Source of the DNA: Pristionchus mayeri
Lineage: Eukaryota > Nematoda > Chromadorea > Rhabditida > Neodiplogasteridae
DNA length: 64,000 nucleotides
NCBI GenBank assembly: GCA_036245805.1
Contig: BTRK01000003.1
Location: forward strand, 6,262,001 to 6,326,000
Direction: 5' to 3'
The notes below the pieces were generated by a model. The model ran no database searches. It worked only from the letters and a program-made list of their open reading frames with translations, and was not told the DNA's origin. Made by a program: the position numbers and the translations under genes. This document shows, one piece after another, positions 54,039 through 64,000 of this stretch (position 1 is the stretch's first letter; each line of letters opens with the position of its first letter).

Positions 54039-54219
54039 TGGAATCTCGATGAGATAATCCAGATGAGGCTGTACCAGAAGGTTGAAGATGTCAGCCCGTC
54101 TAAAAGTAAGATACTGGTGAACATTTGAGTTTAAAATTTCAGGACATGCTGGTATACGGTAACTGTCTGATCACGAGTTGGACAAACCGCACACTCGATC
54201 AGTGGAATGATGCCTGCAG
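54039..54219 (+). CDS. Two possible host exons of an unidentified gene
   Basis: 54039-54116 (after ttgattctag) reads WNLDEIIQMRLYQKVEDV, and 54143-54219 (before gtgtgt) reads DMLVYGNCLITSWTNRTL then DQWNDACR, in compatible phase. The intron between would be only 26 nt (gtgaac...tttcag), unless donors at 54081 or 54090 are used, which lengthen it to 62 or 53 nt. The amino-acid composition is convincing. No family recognised and no flanking exons assigned. Confidence 0.4.
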
Positions 54220-55248
54220 GTGTGTTGTGTTGAGATTTGTTATGTTATTTTTCAATTAATATGAACCTCTACGAAGAATTGAATGCATCTCACTCGATGT
54301 GCCTTGATAATAATAATAGTGAAACTCGAATTTGTGGGATTTGCAATTTGAAATGCAACACAGGTGTTCATTTCGACTAGAGGAATATAACTAAAATTGA
54401 TTCTAGTCTGAAAATTCGGCCGGGTGAATAAGATGTATATTCGTCGATAATCTTATTCAGATTCTTTTGAGATTTTCGACTTCCCGTTTCATCTACTACA
54501 TTACGGAGCATTCTGTGCCAGGCATCAGAGGGTGAATGAAAACGATTTGGTAAGGATACATTGATAGAAGATGGAGAAGTAGAAATTTAGAGATACGCGA
54601 ATGTGTGATGTGCATGGGATACGATGTTACAGGATACTACAGGAAAAGAAAGAGTTGCAGGTTCTAGAACGGATTGATTGCATGTGATTAAGTTTGAAAG
54701 TTGAAAAAATTTTAGTTGAAATTTCGTTCCACAAATTTCGTTCCGTTTTGAAATTTCGTTCCGTTTTGCGAATGCACGTTTCAGAAATGGTATAAAGAAG
54801 CAAGGAGAGAAGAACACTCAATAATCATCAGGCTACTAGTATAGAAAAAAAAACAAGCAGTATCTGCTCACTTGCGGACGCCTGTATTCTGATCGAGTGA
54901 GTAGGTCATCCAATTCGTGGCAAATGCCACTCCTCTTACCGTAATTTTTTTTTTGGAATGTTTGCGTGAATTCGAAATGATGAAAACGCTGCAATCAGCC
55001 AATACTCATTGGTTTGCAGCATTATGCTGGCAGCGATTTGAACGGCATTCCTCGACAAGCATAGGGACTACAGGCGGCGGCCAGGCGGTTTTTTAAAATT
55101 ATTTTTTTTCCTGGGTGAGAACGGCACATGATTAAAGGCTAGACTGAGAATATTGTGTAACACGAATCATCGTCAAGGTTAAATCGAACTTTCCCTGAAA
55201 AGCTATCAGCAACATAGAACCGACCAATTCGAGTACGACATTACAGGG
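54220..55248. other. Intergenic, no supported gene
   Basis: A direct duplication of GAAATTTCGTTCCGTTTTG-like words at about 54718-54768 and a copy of the CTGCAGGCGT dispersed family at about 54870-54925. Nothing else supported. Confidence 0.45.
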
Positions 55249-55321
55249 CACAGTGTGCGAGAGAGGGGGAAACATACCATGTCGTTCAAATGAGCTTTCC
55301 CTCCCTCTCTGCCACGCTGTG
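55249..55321. repeat. 73-bp hairpin MITE, CACAGYGTG end type
   Basis: CACAGTGTGCGAGAGAGGGG at the left. The right end in reverse is CACAGCGTGGCAGAGAGGGA. The arms of about 27 bp continue to GAAAGCTCATTT-like words around a small loop. The termini match the CACAGCGTGTCAGAG ends of 59601-60287, so it is probably the smallest member of that family. Confidence 0.7.
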
Positions 55322-57112
55322 CAGGGTGAGTTCATGATGATCAAGAGGCGTGTCACACTAGACGATTGTGAAAAATTCCAACAATGCTTGCACGATGCAG
55401 CTGTTTAATTTGCCTTTCATAGGGACCTCGTGGAACCATATATAGATAATTAGTACATCATGCTCTTTTGTGTGATATAAAGCACTCTTCCAGTAATTGC
55501 AACAATAATAGTTAATGGATCAATATGATAAATTAAACGCCTCACTTGTTCACGGATTAGTGGAACAGGCCGGCTTAATGATGTGGCTAGTACGCAAACC
55601 TTGACAGAATAAATCACCATCACTATTCAAACTCCATGCTATGTGAATTCACATTACATTACATATTCTTCTCCCGCTACATTCTCGCTTCCAGCTTCCT
55701 ACTTCCTCCTGCTACTCTCCTTCTACTCGATGTAGTCATTGATTATATTACACCTTGCAATTATCTTTCGCCTTCTGAAATGGCTGCTGCTCGACGAAAT
55801 AGTCGAAGTTATTCGTCGTGGGGAAAAAATATAATCCCCTGATCTGCAGGTGTCACTCCGCTGTTCAACAGAGGAGAGAAGCAGCTTGTGCGGCCAGAGA
55901 CAAAACTCTTCAAACATAATCACCTCGTCTCAACCGAGTTGATGTATGTTTAATCCAATTTCATGAGTTTTGCTGGAATATAATTCATTAACAAAGTGTT
56001 CAGTGAAGTCGTTATTTTACAGCATTAACAAAAACTTAATCATTACACACAATTTCTGAAAGCCATGCAGTGATTTTTTTTTAAAATCGCACCCACCTCC
56101 CTGAAGAGTCCGATGCTTCTACCGATATCATCTAGAAATAGTCTGATACAGTTAGTCACCTATTCAAGCCATGTTTCAGATTTCATATGATGGATCACGA
56201 ATTCCGAGTCACAAGTTGCCATGTTTAAAGAGTGCGTGAAAAAATAATTGTAAATCTCCGCCTTTAGTAAGGGGTAGGTGTGTTGCTCGAGAATTGCAGC
56301 GCATACAAATCGTAGGTTGTGGATCGCTTATTATCCCATCGTATATTCGCCATGCAATACACAAATTGACCACTGCAGTTAGTGGTCGAGCTTGTTGCGA
56401 TACTAGAAAATATCCGTTCAGTGAGCTCCCTTATTATAATAGTTTTTCAGATAACAATTATCACTTTTCGGCAAACTTGATGTTACGGCGGTTCCAACAC
56501 AATTTGTGATTAAAAAATAAGAAAATGACATATCCTGCGAAGTCGCGTTTCAGTATGATTATATAGGTTCACCGCAAGGATTGCATTCAATAAAGCGACT
56601 GACTGGTTCTTGTACAAGCATAAGCACTAATTTCATCTCATTTACAGTCGTCGTTCTGCTGAACACGATTTTTTATAGCGAGCTGAACACCGCCATCCCC
56701 TATGCCATGGCGTCGTCATCGCATCTACTCTCTCGCTTTCTAGTCCATCGTCACCTTGAGTGTGAGATGCACAGCTTGATTATCCCCCTGGTTCGTTTCC
56801 CTGAGAGAAACGGAACTCCGCATATCAAATGGACCGGCAATTGTCATGCACTAGGAGATCTTAATGAATAAACAAGATGTATTTGATTTCTCCATTTCCC
56901 GTATTTTAAAAAAATTGCCCAAATGCTAAAAATAACGCATGGATTCGAGAAAAGCGAGTGTCCGTGCTTCAAAATGCACATGCCCGATCGGTGATGCAGC
57001 AGTGGTACTTCCCCCCTCTTATTTCAAGGGAGAAATAACAAATAAAACGCCGCCATCCCATATGCCATTACGTCGTCATCGCATCCAATCTCTCGCTTTT
57101 TGAACATTCCTA
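55322..57112. other. Intergenic; short duplicated block
   Basis: About 66 bp at 56685-56750 recur at 57045-57110 (CGCCATCCC.TATGCCAT and CGTCGTCATCGCATC). A 96-codon frame at 56581-56871 (+) passes through the first copy. It lacks splice support and is not called. Confidence 0.45.
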
Positions 57113-57655
57113 TGCAAAAACCAGATTTTTTTTTTTTAAGTTATGGATGTCCTAATAAATGATATGCAAAAAGAGATTTTTTCATGCACTGAGGGCAAAT
57201 ATCGATATTTTGTTTTTTTTATATTCTCAGGATCATCTGGTCTCTTGATGGCGATCATTTTCATGCCTTGAATCAGTCTTTAGCTTGGCTAGGATCCGAT
57301 ATCTGATTTTTTGACCTCTATTTTGCAGCTCGGCTGCAGCCAATGTGCGACCGAGCAGCAACTTCAAAAATGTATTCTGGTTAGGCCTCGGTCACATCTC
57401 CAATCTCAGAAAGTTTGACGAGAAGGAAAAAAATGTATGTAAGAATAACGCCATTTTGAAAAAGTGTCTTTTGATTGCGTCATCACTACGCTATAACTAT
57501 ACAATTTCGTAATACCCCAGTATCATGATCATAATCTCCAGTGCATTTGGTACAATATACCATACTATTAGAATGATGCCTTTCCTCGGCTAAAATTTAC
57601 AAAAGATTCAAAAAGTGTCCACTGACTTTCCGACGATCTGAGAGGATTGACATAC
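57113..57655. repeat. Diverged inverted copy of the repeat at 13066-13560
   Basis: Runs in the opposite orientation to the left part of 13066-13920. Landmarks in mirror order: CTCGGCTGCAGCCAATGTGC, gaaagttt, aagaataacgccattttgaa, gattgcgtcatcactacgc, aaaagtgtccactgactttcc. About 75% identity by eye. The edge lies next to the palindrome at 57656. Confidence 0.82.
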
Positions 57656-59221
57656 ACCCGCACAGTGAAAAATAGATTTCCAATTTTAATTACTATCCAG
57701 GGTCAACTTTTCACGTAGATCAAGAAAATCGACCTTAAAGAGCCGTATCTCTGACCCCTCATTCTCTATGGTGCGCCGAACTGGGCGGTCGGTTTTTGAA
57801 ACTTTTGAACGGCTTATCCAAACTCCACACATTTATAGTAATTCTGAAAGATCTCGACGAGATAAGCAGTTTTTATGTTGGGAGTGAAGGGCTAGCTCAT
57901 CAGAGAAAAAAGTTATGGCCGATTGAATTTTAAAAATTGTCGCCCTGAAAAATTTTTCAAAAAAAGGGGAAAAATAAACAATTTCATTAGATTCCTCATG
58001 CAAAAGTACCCCTGTGTACCAAATTTGATTGCAAAAAGTTTTCTGGCATCCAGTCAAATGGTCGACCGAAGACCTCGGACTTGAACGATTTCGAACGAAA
58101 AAATCAGTTTTTTGATAAAATTTTTTTTAGATCAACTTCTCGTGAACTGTGATGTGGAAATTCGGATTCTACGAGGGAAAACTCACCAGAAATTGTATTT
58201 CTCGTAAAATTCTGAGATATCAAATTTTTCGACCCTAAATGCCCCTATGGTTGGAATTTTAGGGAAACAATTTCGCACCTTTGAGGTCGAGAAAGTCGAA
58301 AAATTTGATATCTTCTTTCGCTGAATTCGAAGGAAATTCAGCGAAAGAAGATCCACGTCGTGACGAATCCCATGGAGAAGCTGGCAAAGATGTCGTTGCA
58401 AATACTGGATTTAATCAACAAGGTGACAAGACGTTACGGAAATGAAACATAACGGTGATGAACATGCTATGGTCAGTACCCCTTCGACATCCCAATAAGT
58501 TGTTAACATTCGCGTTTTGTGGCGAATTCCCCGTGGTCATCTCCGTTTCCAAGCCGAAAATTTTCAAATCAAATTTTTCGACCCTAAATGCCCCTATGGT
58601 TGGAATTTTAGGGAAACAATTTCGCACCTTTGAGGTCGAGAAAGTCGAAAAATTTGATATCTCAGAATTTTACGAGAAATACAATTTCTGGTGTGTTCTC
58701 CCTCGTAGAATCCGAATTTCCACATCACAGTTCACGAGAAGTTGATCTTAAAAAGATTTCCTCAAAAAACTGATTTTTTCGTTCGAAATCGTTCAAGTCC
58801 GAGGTCTTCGGTCGACCATTTGACTGGATGCCAGAACACTTTTTGCAATCAAATTTGGTACACGGGGGTACTTTTGCATGAGGAATCTAATGAAATTGTT
58901 TATTTTTCCCCATTTTTTGAAAAATTTTTCAGGGCGACAATTTTTATAATTCAATCGGCCATAACTTTTTTCACTGATGAGCTAGCCCTTCACACCCAAC
59001 AGGAGAACTGCTTATCTCGTCGAGATATTTCAGAATAACTATAAATGTATGGAGTTTGGATAAGCCGTTCAAAAGTTTCAAAAACCGACCGCCCAGTTCG
59101 GCGCACCACAGAGAATCAGGGGTCAGAGATACGGCTCTCTTAGGTCGATTTTCTTGATCTACGTGAAAAGTTGACCCTGGATAGGTATTCAAATTGGAAA
59201 TTTATTTTTCGCTGTACGGGT
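57656..59221. repeat. 1.57-kb palindrome with 236-bp module as spacer
   Basis: The arms 57656-58317 and 58556-59221 are inverted copies of about 95% identity (outer ends ACCCGCACAGTGAAAAATA and ACCCGTACAGCGAAAAATA). The spacer 58318-58555 is the 236-bp module also present at 49797-50032. Within the arms, one segment of about 100 bp (58213-58310 and 58574-58660) is in direct rather than inverted orientation. Confidence 0.92.
58318..58555 (-). repeat. 236-bp module, copy 2
   Basis: Near-identical to 49797-50032. Minus-strand frames MQRHLCQLLHGIRHDVDLLS and LETEMTTGNSPQNANVN are shared with copy 1. Confidence 0.92.
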
Positions 59222-59600
59222 CATGGGTGAAATTGCTCGATTCTCTCAAATAGTCTCTCATAATGTGATTCATCGAGAAGTCATAATGAACGAAATAAAC
59301 TATGACAATCAATTCACAGGCGTCGCTCTGCTACTTTGTGATCAACATTCAGTAAACGACAAAACAGTGGAAGAGCATATTGAATTTTGCCTTTTAATGA
59401 AGGACTGAAAGAAATATTGTAAGTTTTCTCTTCCTACTTGTTCTATACTGAGTCTGCATCCACAGAGTAGCGGGGAACTCCGTACTGTTAATATACGGAT
59501 TTCCAAGTTTCTGACGCGTTCCTGACTATTGCTGGTGAGCATTAAGCGCAGCAACTGATCCACCACGTTTTTTTTTGCAAATCGACGACTGAAGATAGAG

Positions 59601-60287
59601 CACAGCGTGTCAGAGTGGATCGAAAACCTCATTTGCGTGGCAAACGAACTCGAAGGGTCGGATCATTGTCCGTCGCTCTGAGCGAGATTAGCGGCGATCA
59701 AGAGGAAGGGAAATGTCATCGATCGGAGTGAAACATATCCCATTATTCAAATGCGAAGTTATAATATGCAAATCTGAAACTAAGGATGTGTTTAGTGTGA
59801 CCTCCAGTATTGGTATACCTGTTTTGACGAATTGTGGTCACATTTGCTGCAATTTATAAGCATAAATGCATGTTTCTCGATTTTGATACCATTCCGGCTC
59901 TAAAATATCGTTACCTGTAGAAGGAAACCCCTACACATTTAGTATTATCTGAAAGCTGAGAAAATTTCCAACATTTCTCAGGAATTCGATTTTTCGATTT
60001 TTCATTAGTATTCGAGAAAATTTGGTTAAATTATTAAAAATATATTTAAATTTCATTATAAATTGCTTATAAATTGCAGCAAATGTGACCACAATTCGTC
60101 AAAACAGGTATGTCAAAACAGGTGTCAAAACAGGTATTTGAATAATGGGATATGTTTCACTCCGATCGATGGCATTTCCCTTCCTCTTGATCGCCGCTAA
60201 TCTCGCTCAGAGCGACGGCCAATGATCCGACCCTTCGAGTTCGTTTGCCACGCAAATTAGGTTTTCGATCCACTCTGACACGCTGTG
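59601..60287. repeat. 687-bp foldback with CACAGCGTGTCAGAG termini
   Basis: Outer arms 59601 to about 59752 and about 60135-60287 (CACAGCGTGTCAGAGTGG and CTCATTTGCGTGGCAAACGA return inverted), inner arms about 59806-59862 and 60060-60114 (TGTTTTGACGAATTGTGGTC), and an AT-rich loop. Same family as 3328-3854. Confidence 0.9.
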
Positions 60288-61163
60288 TAGGGTTATCTGC
60301 CTAAAAAAATACGCCATCATTCAGAGTTCCCTCAGATTTAGAAAAGAATTCGCAAGAAATGCCTTTCTATCTTCTGCGTGCACTCTCACCTATCTATAAA
60401 ATATCCGATCAGTAATTTCACCAAATCAAGTCGTGTTTAAGATCGCAATTATCGCTTTTACCTAAGAGTTCTCGCTTTCGCTTCCCGATTTGCTGCGATC
60501 TACTATTTTAAGAGATTGGCGCATGCGCTGCCATGGCTGAAGGTGAATGGGAGAATGCAACTTCAACAGTGTGAAATGTTAATTATTTTGTGGTTAAAAC
60601 GGACTATTTAATTATTTTTTCCAGCATTTTTTGTTTGATCTTTTAGAATGCGAATCTCGCGACAATAGTTTTGAAGAATTTCGTTAGGGAGCTAGGTCGC
60701 ATGAGAACTTTTTTTTCATTTTGCCTCTGAACAAAGAGCCATCGCGATGACGTCATTTCTTCATCTCATGAACATTGGAGACATCATGAACAGCACTGAG
60801 GCCATCAGAACAAGGATCAGACTATCCGGACGGGTTAGAATTGATTAACTTGACAATGATGTGAAACCGATTTCATTGTCCTGTTCTTAATAAGTTCCGA
60901 GCGCAGCTCGTGAAAGCAGTCAGATGGAACGTTCTTCAACTCATGTGTGGAGTTACGGGACGAGCGCACGACGGAGCAAGGGGAGTGTCTGTGGCCGCGA
61001 GCTGGACAACGCGCTGCTGTTCTCAATCGATCAGCATATTGGCGACTTAATATGAGTGAAGATGTGCATTTTTACTCCTCATTTTCAGTGATATTGCTGT
61101 AAATATACTTTCGTGATCATTCATATAACATATTATCTGAGGAAACCAACATATTTCTTCAGC
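60288..61163. other. Intergenic, no supported gene
   Basis: No coding frame or repeat recognised. The minus-strand frame 60835-61026 has no support. Confidence 0.45.
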
Positions 61164-62193
61164 GACTTGGCACAGGCCGAAAATTCGAATTCCTTCTGAC
61201 TTCACCAACATGAAGCACTCGACGAGGGAAGTCCACGAGCATCGTCAAAATTTTGATCCGCGTCCGCGTCCGCGCGGGAGCGGATCATGAAAAAAAATAC
61301 CAACATTTCGAAAAAATTGAAATCGACTCCAATCGTTTCGGCAGTAGGGCGATGCATTCCTTGACAAATTCTAAGACTTTTTTACTTCGGGGAGTTTTTC
61401 GATTAGATTCCATTTAACGCCAGAAATCAAAATAACGACTTTTTATTCGGACATTTTTTTCAATTCCCCGAAAATTTTTCAAGAATTCCCATAAATGCTA
61501 ATGTTGATTTAGCTTCTACTTGATCTGATACATACTTCAGTAGAACGGCACAATTTAAAATTTTACAGAAGGAAACTAAAATGAATTTTGAACGAATTAT
61601 GGTGTGATTTTTGGGTTACGGTAAGCGAGTGCAACAGGTGGGCGACTTTTCCCAACAGATGTTACATGGTCTGAAAATCGATTTTAGACTATTCTATACC
61701 AATTGGGAAAAGTCGCCCACCTGCTGCACTCGCTTACCGTAACCCAAAAATAACACCATAATTCGTTCAAAATTCATTTTAGCTTCCTTCTGTAAAATTT
61801 TAAATTGTGCCATTCTACTGAAGTATGTATCAGATCAAGTAGAAGCTAAATCAACATTAGCATTTATGGGAATTCTTGAAAAATTGTCGGGGAATTGAAA
61901 AAATGTCCGAATAAAAAGTCGTTATTTTGATTTCCGGCGTTAAATGGAATCTAATCGAAAAACTCCCCGAAGTAAAAAAGTCTTAGAATTTGTCAAGGAA
62001 TGCATCGCCCCTACTGCCGAAACGAATGGAGTCGATTAAATTTTTTTTCGAAATTTTGGTATTTTTCATGATCCGCTCCCGAGCGGACGCGGACGCGGAT
62101 CACAATTTTTGACGATGCTAGTCGACTTCCCTCGTCGAGTGCTTCATGTTGGTGAAGTCAGAAGGAATTCGAATTTTCGGCCTGTGCCAAGTC
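61164..62193. repeat. 1.03-kb foldback, ~490-bp arms, ~50-bp loop
   Basis: The arms about 61164-61653 and 61704-62193 are inverted copies of about 96% identity. Ends GACTTGGCACAGGCCG; inner words GGTAAGCGAGTGCA and CAGGTGGGCGACTTTTCCCA. A GCGTCCGCGTCCGC island occurs in each arm (about 61260-61282 and 62088-62100). No coding frame. Confidence 0.95.
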
Positions 62194-62664
62194 TATTTCG
62201 AATCTGTCAGATAGTGTGTTATATCAATGTTGAAACATGACTTGGACAGGAAAGAATGTCCTGAATAGTAGAATGTGTCCTACAAGAAACTCGAAATGTG
62301 TTACTTAACAGGTGGGAGCGGTTGTATCGATTGATTGCAGTGAGAGTATGAAGGGGTGGGCTGATATCTAGTAATTTATTTATCACAGATAGAACTCATC
62401 AAAGATTCGCTTCGAGATTCTCACCTTAGAATGATTTTTGTTATGTTTTCAAGAGGCAGGAACCCCAAATCTTATTGTTGACACCGAAATTATGCTACTT
62501 TGAGAACAGTGTGAAACATGACTCAGCGACAAGATCTAGTCGACGAAACGCAAACCAATTCAGTTGTTTTTTTATTAAAGGGCTGTGGCACGAGGGAGAA
62601 GAGGTGTGTCACTTGCTGCTATTTGGATGGTCTGCTCTCCTCGATCATCAATGCAATTTTTCGT
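62194..62664. other. Intergenic, no supported gene
   Basis: Contains 62515-62600, which shares short words with 2440-2720 (see 3127). No gene. Confidence 0.4.
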
Positions 62665-62860
62665 TGGCTATGAAACATAGCGCCTTTGTTAATATTGTGC
62701 AAAAATTCTCTCGCCTGCCGTCGTCGATAAACTAATTGACGATGGCAGGATAGGGGAGATTTGTATTGTTTATCCTACAGGAGTCGTTGGCAGGACTGAA
62801 TGCTCTCCTTATCGCAAGTCTACATGGGTATTCTGAAACGAGACATCACTGGATATCTTT
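62665..62860 (+). repeat. Dispersed repeat, copy 2 (partner at 3127-3310)
   Basis: Direct-orientation counterpart of 3127-3310, with the same order of landmarks (ATTCTCTCGCCTGCCGTCG to TCTGAAACGAGACATCACTG). Confidence 0.7.
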
Positions 62861-63956
62861 TTTTTCCGAAAATTATAATTTGCCCGTCCTGATCTCACCT
62901 CTAAATCATGTAGATTAATTTACAATTTCGCTACGCGCATTATTTCATGATGAACAATGAAGATTGAATGTTATAAGTTCTGCAGGCAAATATTGGGAAC
63001 TAGAAATAATGACGGTAAGGAACTGACAGCCAATATGTGCTTCAGACGCAGGTATGCAGCAGGAGTTTTCGCCAATTATTGAAAACTACTGGCCAGTTGG
63101 ATGACTTGCTCTCTCGCTAGAAAATCGACACATGAACGTGAGTGAAGATTGATAATTCTATCTGAGGAATGGACACTAATGTTTATCGTTGTGCGCCGCT
63201 ATAATCTTTACAAACTACTTAATCAATATGTTCTGCATAATCTAGAATCAACTTCGAATCATGTGCAAAGCATGGTACAATTATTGCTGTTATTAAAAAC
63301 AATATAGTGTTTTAATATAAAATGGATTTACAAAACGATCTCACCTTTTGCAACAAGTCTGCATAAGCATTTTTAGAATAAAAAGGAGTTTAGTAACATG
63401 ATGGTTTTATTATTTTTCACATGCTGGAATTAAAACAACGAACGAGCGATCGCTCGCTTATTCGTCACATTAAAAGTGAGGAGAGACAGAGACAGAAAGG
63501 GAAGTGGAGAGGACGTAGAGAGATCGAATATCCCAGTGCATCATCTAAGACGAACATCTCCGATGACAACAGATGGACATCAGAGAAAGAATATGGAATG
63601 ATTGAATAAGGTTATACAAGAAAATAATTATTTTATGAATATAAACATTTTTGTAACCTGCCAGAGCTTCCTATCGGTAAATCTCTTTCATGTTTCCTTT
63701 ATGTCAAATATGCAACGCCAGAGTGCCGGGTAACTCAATATCACGCTTTTTGTGGGTTATTGCAATTTCTTTCACTCATCTCGTTGGTGGTCGGGATCCA
63801 GAGTAATTAATGACCGATCACACATTTTTTCATCGTCACGCAACGAGCGATAACAATGAGACAATGGATTAAAGAGACCTGGAACTTGGAAACATTTTGC
63901 AAACTAATATTATCAAGTGTTATGCATTAATATTGATTGGCGAATTAACTATACGG
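62861..63956. other. Intergenic, one hydrophilic frame of unknown status
   Basis: 63421-63609 (+) is 62 codons rich in R/K/E/S (KSEERQRQKGKWRGRRE). It begins right after a T-rich ttattattttcac tract. No family and no splice partner, so not called as a gene. Confidence 0.35.
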
Positions 63957-64000
63957 CACAGCGTGTCAAAGCTTGCTTGACGCGGCGCCCGGACGATCTT
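63957..64000. repeat. Start of a CACAGCGTGTCA-family element, cut by window end
   Basis: CACAGCGTGTCAAAGC at 63957 matches the first 12-14 bp of 3328 and 59601. The rest lies outside the window. Confidence 0.55.

Noticed and set aside
1..64000. CRISPR arrays, rRNA genes, spliced-leader RNA genes
   Set aside because: No regularly spaced short repeats and no recognisable rRNA or SL RNA sequence found on either strand by reading.

Overview
The window reads as a repeat-rich stretch of a nematode genome, probably a free-living or related rhabditid or diplogastrid. Supporting signs are very short introns (many of 40-80 nt) with T-rich tttcag-type acceptors, splice acceptors lying 7-10 nt upstream of start codons as for spliced-leader trans-splicing, operon-like gene spacing, RTE-type retrotransposons with microsatellite tails, mariner elements with TA duplications, and tRNA-derived SINEs. 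Genus and species cannot be settled from the sequence alone. There are no rRNA genes, CRISPR arrays or bacterial operons.

Layout. 1-13 kb: intergenic DNA with an RTE 3' fragment (1.5 kb), a CACAGCGTGTCA-ended foldback element (3.3 kb), a dead mariner (5.4-6.7 kb), a 78-bp minisatellite (10.4 kb) and a 1.9-kb foldback (11.2-13.0 kb). 13.1-13.9 kb: a second palindromic repeat, cut at its junction with the next element. 13.9-22.9 kb: a roughly 8.9-kb element with terminal inverted repeats of 0.6-0.8 kb. Between the repeats I can splice three tightly spaced same-strand genes (466 aa, 204 aa, about 290 aa), all open across their exons and laid out like an SL operon. I recognise none of the products, and this is the strongest candidate for an undescribed system. 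Two younger foldbacks have landed in it, both inside introns. 22.9-24.2 kb: a 1,055-bp non-autonomous TIR element and a tRNA-derived SINE.

25.4-26.5 kb: an 8-exon host-type gene for a very basic K/S/T/R-rich, probably chromatin-associated protein, with a TATA box. 26.8-29.9 kb: a nearly complete RTE-type non-LTR retrotransposon (minus strand) with one frameshift. 30.4-33.3 kb: exons of the mitochondrial electron-transfer flavoprotein:ubiquinone oxidoreductase gene (ETFDH), minus strand, broken by transposon DNA, an internal gap and a terminal frameshift. 33.8 kb: a second SINE. 36.7-39.4 kb: an internally deleted BEL/Pao-like LTR retrotransposon with gag but no recognisable pol.

40.6-46.6 kb: two modular foldback elements flank an intact mariner (363-aa ORF with all three catalytic D) inserted in a TA microsatellite. 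47.1-48.0 kb: a decayed mariner. 49.8-53.4 kb: a large foldback carrying a two-exon gene fragment in its loop, with a second near-identical 1,055-bp element inserted in one arm. 54 kb: possible host exons. 55-62.2 kb: a dense run of palindromes (73 bp to 1.6 kb). The rest is AT-rich DNA in which I see no supported gene.

The host-like loci (basic protein, ETFDH, the 54-kb exons) look functionally unrelated. Most of the window is explained by DNA transposons and foldbacks inserting beside or into each other, so it looks like a transposon-accumulating chromosomal region.
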